Below, piece after piece: positions 61,823 through 64,000 of a stretch of 64,000 nucleotides of DNA. Source of the DNA: Xanthomarina sp. F1114 (lineage in GTDB: Bacteria; Bacteroidota; Bacteroidia; Flavobacteriales; Flavobacteriaceae). The notes below the pieces were generated by a model. It was given only the letters and a program-made list of their open reading frames with translations. It ran no database searches and was not told the origin of the DNA. The stretch's first letter is position 1, and the number at the start of each line of letters is the position of its first letter. Made by a program: the position numbers and the translations under genes. The DNA is taken from positions 62,001-126,000 of the forward strand of contig NZ_JAPMLL010000010.1 of NCBI RefSeq assembly GCF_026410255.1, given 5' to 3'.

Positions 61823-63772
61823 TTATTTCACAATTAGTTTTGTAACCTTGATTTTATTCTCCGATTTAAAACTCAGTAAATACATACCACTTGCTAGGTT
61901 TATATCTAAATATCCACTTTTATGAACAACATTAGATTGCAAATGTCTTCCATCTACAGAAAATACATCGACCGTTGTTTTAGATACAATACCGTTAACA
62001 AACACCCGTCCATTTGTAGGATTAGGATATAAAGACACTTTAAGTTCTTGATTTTCATCAATACCTAAGTTTTGCTCCCATATCTCTCCCACCATATCTC
62101 CCCAGATATATTCTATTAAATCTGGTTGATCGATAAAGGGATTTCTATTAATCTGCCACTCGTAAATAATATTGTTTCTATTCATTTCAAAATCGTCTGG
62201 CGGGTCATTCCTATGCCATTCCAACAAAGTTTGTAAATCTCCAAACTGGCCAGTTAAGCCATCGGGATAACCATTTACTATTTCTAAGCCATTATAACGA
62301 ATGGCCAAATAAAACACACCACGAGCTACATCTCCTTTAAATCCTCCTAAGGTTCCTGCGGGCCCATTATACTGCCCATAAAACTGATTTCCACGACTAC
62401 TATTTTCTGGACCATCGGCTGCTCTTAACGCATGTGCATCTGAGTTTCCATGACGTAAGGAATCGGCTGTTGTATCCCAAAAAACATCTTTCCCATCAGC
62501 AACCTCGTCTTCCTCAATACTATAATATCCTGCGCGAGACCTAGGAAAGGTATGCTCTCTATTCCATTTACCTGTACTTACAGAAGTTGTTTGATAATCC
62601 AACTTTGGTCTTCCTTGCTCTAAATACACCAACCACACTTCATTACTGTTTTCCGGATTTTGATCTGCTTCTTTTAAAATATCAATAACATCTGCATAAG
62701 TTTGAGCTCTTACTACATTTGGATCTGCTATAATATCTTGTAATGCCTGACGCAAACCTTCGTCTGCTAAACCATCTAAGCTATTGTAATAATTATTTGG
62801 CTGTGCACTTAAAACATTGCCATAAGTAGAGTTTATTGGCGTTCCGAAAGGAGCTACGGTAAAATCGTTGTCCACAACACGGACTAATAAAAAGTTATTA
62901 TAAGGAATATATGGCCATTGTAAATCTGAGAATTTAATAATAAGTTCTTCGTCTCCTTCATCAAAATCATCATCTACTAATGTTATTGTAGTTGTTACAA
63001 TGTTTTGACCAGTTGGAATTGTAAGGGTTGTGTTTCCAGTAAAATCATCCTCATCAAATCCATAGTTATTTAAAGAAATAGTAAAGGTAACATCCTCGGT
63101 TACATTTTCCTGTGAAGTAAACACAATATCAAAAACATCTCCTTCATTATATTGTGTATACTCAGTTGATATTGAAAGAGCATTAAAAACCTCTCCACCA
63201 CCATTGTTTAATAGTCTTGGTGTTGGCACACCTACACTATAGGTCCCATCATCATTTCTTTGTATGGAGTTCGTATTATTTCCTGGTCCTTCGTTTATTT
63301 GTTCTGTCAGCCCTAAAAGTTGTAATAAGCCAGTAGCCTCAGAGTCGTTAGTTCCATAAACCAACGCATCAATTAAATTAGTTTGGGTGGCAAGCGTACC
63401 TTCAGGAAAATCTTCTTCATTGCCTAAATAAATCCCCACGGCATCTGCCCCATTCTGAATAACATTTGGTGAAATTAACAACTGAGGAAAAGGAGTTACA
63501 AAACTACTCCCTATTAATAGTAAGCCATTGATGTCTGTAGTATATCCATTTAGATCAATAGTCATATAGCTAGAGTTTCCTCCAGAGATCGAACCATTAA
63601 AAAACACGAGAACATAGCCATCTAAAGAAGCGTAAGGTGTATCTGATTTGAGTTCAACAAACTCCTTATCGTCAATTCCAGGAGTATCACAATCCAGTTC
63701 GTTTATTACTAACTGCGAATAAGATAATTGTCCAATAAATAAGAAGCTAAGAAAAGTAATTAATTGTTTCAT
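61823..63772 (-). CDS. Secreted multidomain endonuclease I with type IX sorting domain
   Basis: 649 residues. A signal peptide (MKQLITFLSFLFIGQLSYSQ) is followed by a lamin-tail-like domain (LVINELDCDTPGIDDKEFVE, about 21-190), a Calx-beta-like domain (about 195-305: EGDVFDIVFTSQENVTEDVT and VDDDFDEGDEELIIKF), then an endonuclease I domain (about 315-565) with WNREHTFPRSRAG and SLRHGNSDAHALRAADGPEN, and NPTNGRVFVNG to SFKSENKIKVTKLIVK as a type A T9SS sorting domain. It should be secreted through the type IX system, whose PorU and PorV are in this window, and would degrade extracellular nucleic acid. Confidence 0.92.
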   Translation of the reverse strand: MKQLITFLSFLFIGQLSYSQLVINELDCDTPGIDDKEFVELKSDTPYASLDGYVLVFFNGSISGGNSSYMTIDLNGYTTDINGLLLIGSSFVTPFPQLLISPNVIQNGADAVGIYLGNEEDFPEGTLATQTNLIDALVYGTNDSEATGLLQLLGLTEQINEGPGNNTNSIQRNDDGTYSVGVPTPRLLNNGGGEVFNALSISTEYTQYNEGDVFDIVFTSQENVTEDVTFTISLNNYGFDEDDFTGNTTLTIPTGQNIVTTTITLVDDDFDEGDEELIIKFSDLQWPYIPYNNFLLVRVVDNDFTVAPFGTPINSTYGNVLSAQPNNYYNSLDGLADEGLRQALQDIIADPNVVRAQTYADVIDILKEADQNPENSNEVWLVYLEQGRPKLDYQTTSVSTGKWNREHTFPRSRAGYYSIEEDEVADGKDVFWDTTADSLRHGNSDAHALRAADGPENSSRGNQFYGQYNGPAGTLGGFKGDVARGVFYLAIRYNGLEIVNGYPDGLTGQFGDLQTLLEWHRNDPPDDFEMNRNNIIYEWQINRNPFIDQPDLIEYIWGDMVGEIWEQNLGIDENQELKVSLYPNPTNGRVFVNGIVSKTTVDVFSVDGRHLQSNVVHKSGYLDINLASGMYLLSFKSENKIKVTKLIVK

Positions 63773-63787
63773 ATAGTAAGTTTATAA

Positions 63788-63795
63788 CAAATGTA
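63788..63795 (-). promoter_or_regulatory. Candidate -7 element of the nuclease gene
   Basis: Reads TACATTTG on the minus strand (TAnnTTTG), 15 bases before the nuclease start, which would give a very short leader. A TTG lies upstream but at about 28 bases, longer than usual. Confidence 0.4.
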
Positions 63796-63979
63796 AGCTA
63801 CACTTTAGCTTATAAATTGCTGTCAATATTATTAAAAAGCTAAATTTAACAACTTTTAGAGAATAAAACACAATTGAAATGAATGTATTACTTTTGTGTT
63901 GAAAAACAGAAATAGAAAAATTATCTATCGTCAAATTAAAATATTTCTATAACTAGTAAGACACCTTTTCCTCGAAAAC

Positions 63980-64000
63980 ATGAAAAAAAAATTCTTTAAA
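63980..64000 (+). CDS. Start of an unidentified gene, cut by the window end
   Basis: ATG at 63980 starts MKKKFFK, the typical beginning of a signal peptide, and runs off the end. A TAnnTTTG match (TACTTTTG, 63889-63896) lies about 85 bases upstream. Too little is present to name the product. Confidence 0.45.

Noticed and set aside
1-64000. Prophage, integrative element or insertion sequence
   Set aside because: I found no integrase, transposase, phage structural gene, long terminal repeats or a block of distinct base composition; the tRNA-Val gene shows no duplicated 3' end nearby.

Overview
The window is ordinary chromosomal DNA of a member of the Bacteroidota, almost certainly a marine-type Flavobacteriaceae. 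The evidence is very AT-rich sequence, intergenic TAnnTTTG promoter elements with few Shine-Dalgarno sites, the type IX secretion and gliding locus porV-porU-gldJ, glutamine synthetase III, class II ribonucleotide reductase, NhaD, CtlX and several families typical of this group (DUF3078, DUF4197, a Lacal_2735-like protein). I see no rRNA, CRISPR array, insertion sequence, prophage or integrase. There is one tRNA, tRNA-Val(UAC). Gene density is high and most genes after 8.5 kb lie on the minus strand.

Layout. 1-10.6 kb: a truncated amidohydrolase, a DUF481 barrel, a 47-residue basic protein, trmL, argS, an orphan TPR-histidine kinase with an in-frame (AAT)7 tract, ctlX, a DUF3124 lipoprotein and an SdpI-like protein. 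10.6-15.8 kb: an SDR and M28 peptidase pair, pyruvate dehydrogenase E2 and E1-alpha (no E1-beta), and cdd. 15.8-24.3 kb: porV, porU, divergent gldJ, then murF. 24.4-34.8 kb: an S37-type peptidase lipoprotein facing a six-gene operon that I read as trans-4-hydroxyproline catabolism (epimerase, D-hydroxyproline dehydrogenase, pyrroline-hydroxycarboxylate deaminase, 2-oxoglutarate semialdehyde dehydrogenase) with two built-in peptidases (aminopeptidase P and a DUF885 lipoprotein), next to a divergent AraC regulator. 34.9-42.3 kb: tRNA-Val and a compact run of gdh, nhaD, exbB, exbD, tonB and folC, then anmK. 42.3-49.5 kb: an acyl-CoA dehydrogenase, a SigZ-like sigma factor preceded by a 33-residue peptide with 11 cysteines and a terminator-like hairpin, the fused B12 mutase icmF, and a DUF4197 gene interrupted by an in-frame TAA. 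49.5-64 kb: a BtuF-like protein, pyrF, prfA, class II RNR, a DUF3078 barrel, purM, a 42-residue secreted peptide, glnN, a Ca/Na exchanger and a large secreted endonuclease with a type IX sorting domain.

How the genes fit together. PorU and PorV are the outer-membrane sortase machinery that would process cargo such as the nuclease at 61.8-63.8 kb. The peptidases and hydroxyproline enzymes form a coherent route from collagen-like peptides to 2-oxoglutarate, which gdh (39.8-41.0 kb) and glnN could connect to ammonium assimilation. IcmF and the class II RNR both need adenosylcobalamin, with a BtuF-like protein between them.

The least explained items are the Cys-rich microprotein with its attenuator-like hairpin and cysteine-tailed sigma factor, the peptidase-extended hydroxyproline operon, the broken DUF4197 gene and several small ORFs. 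All functional calls come from reading motifs and gene order; no database search was run.
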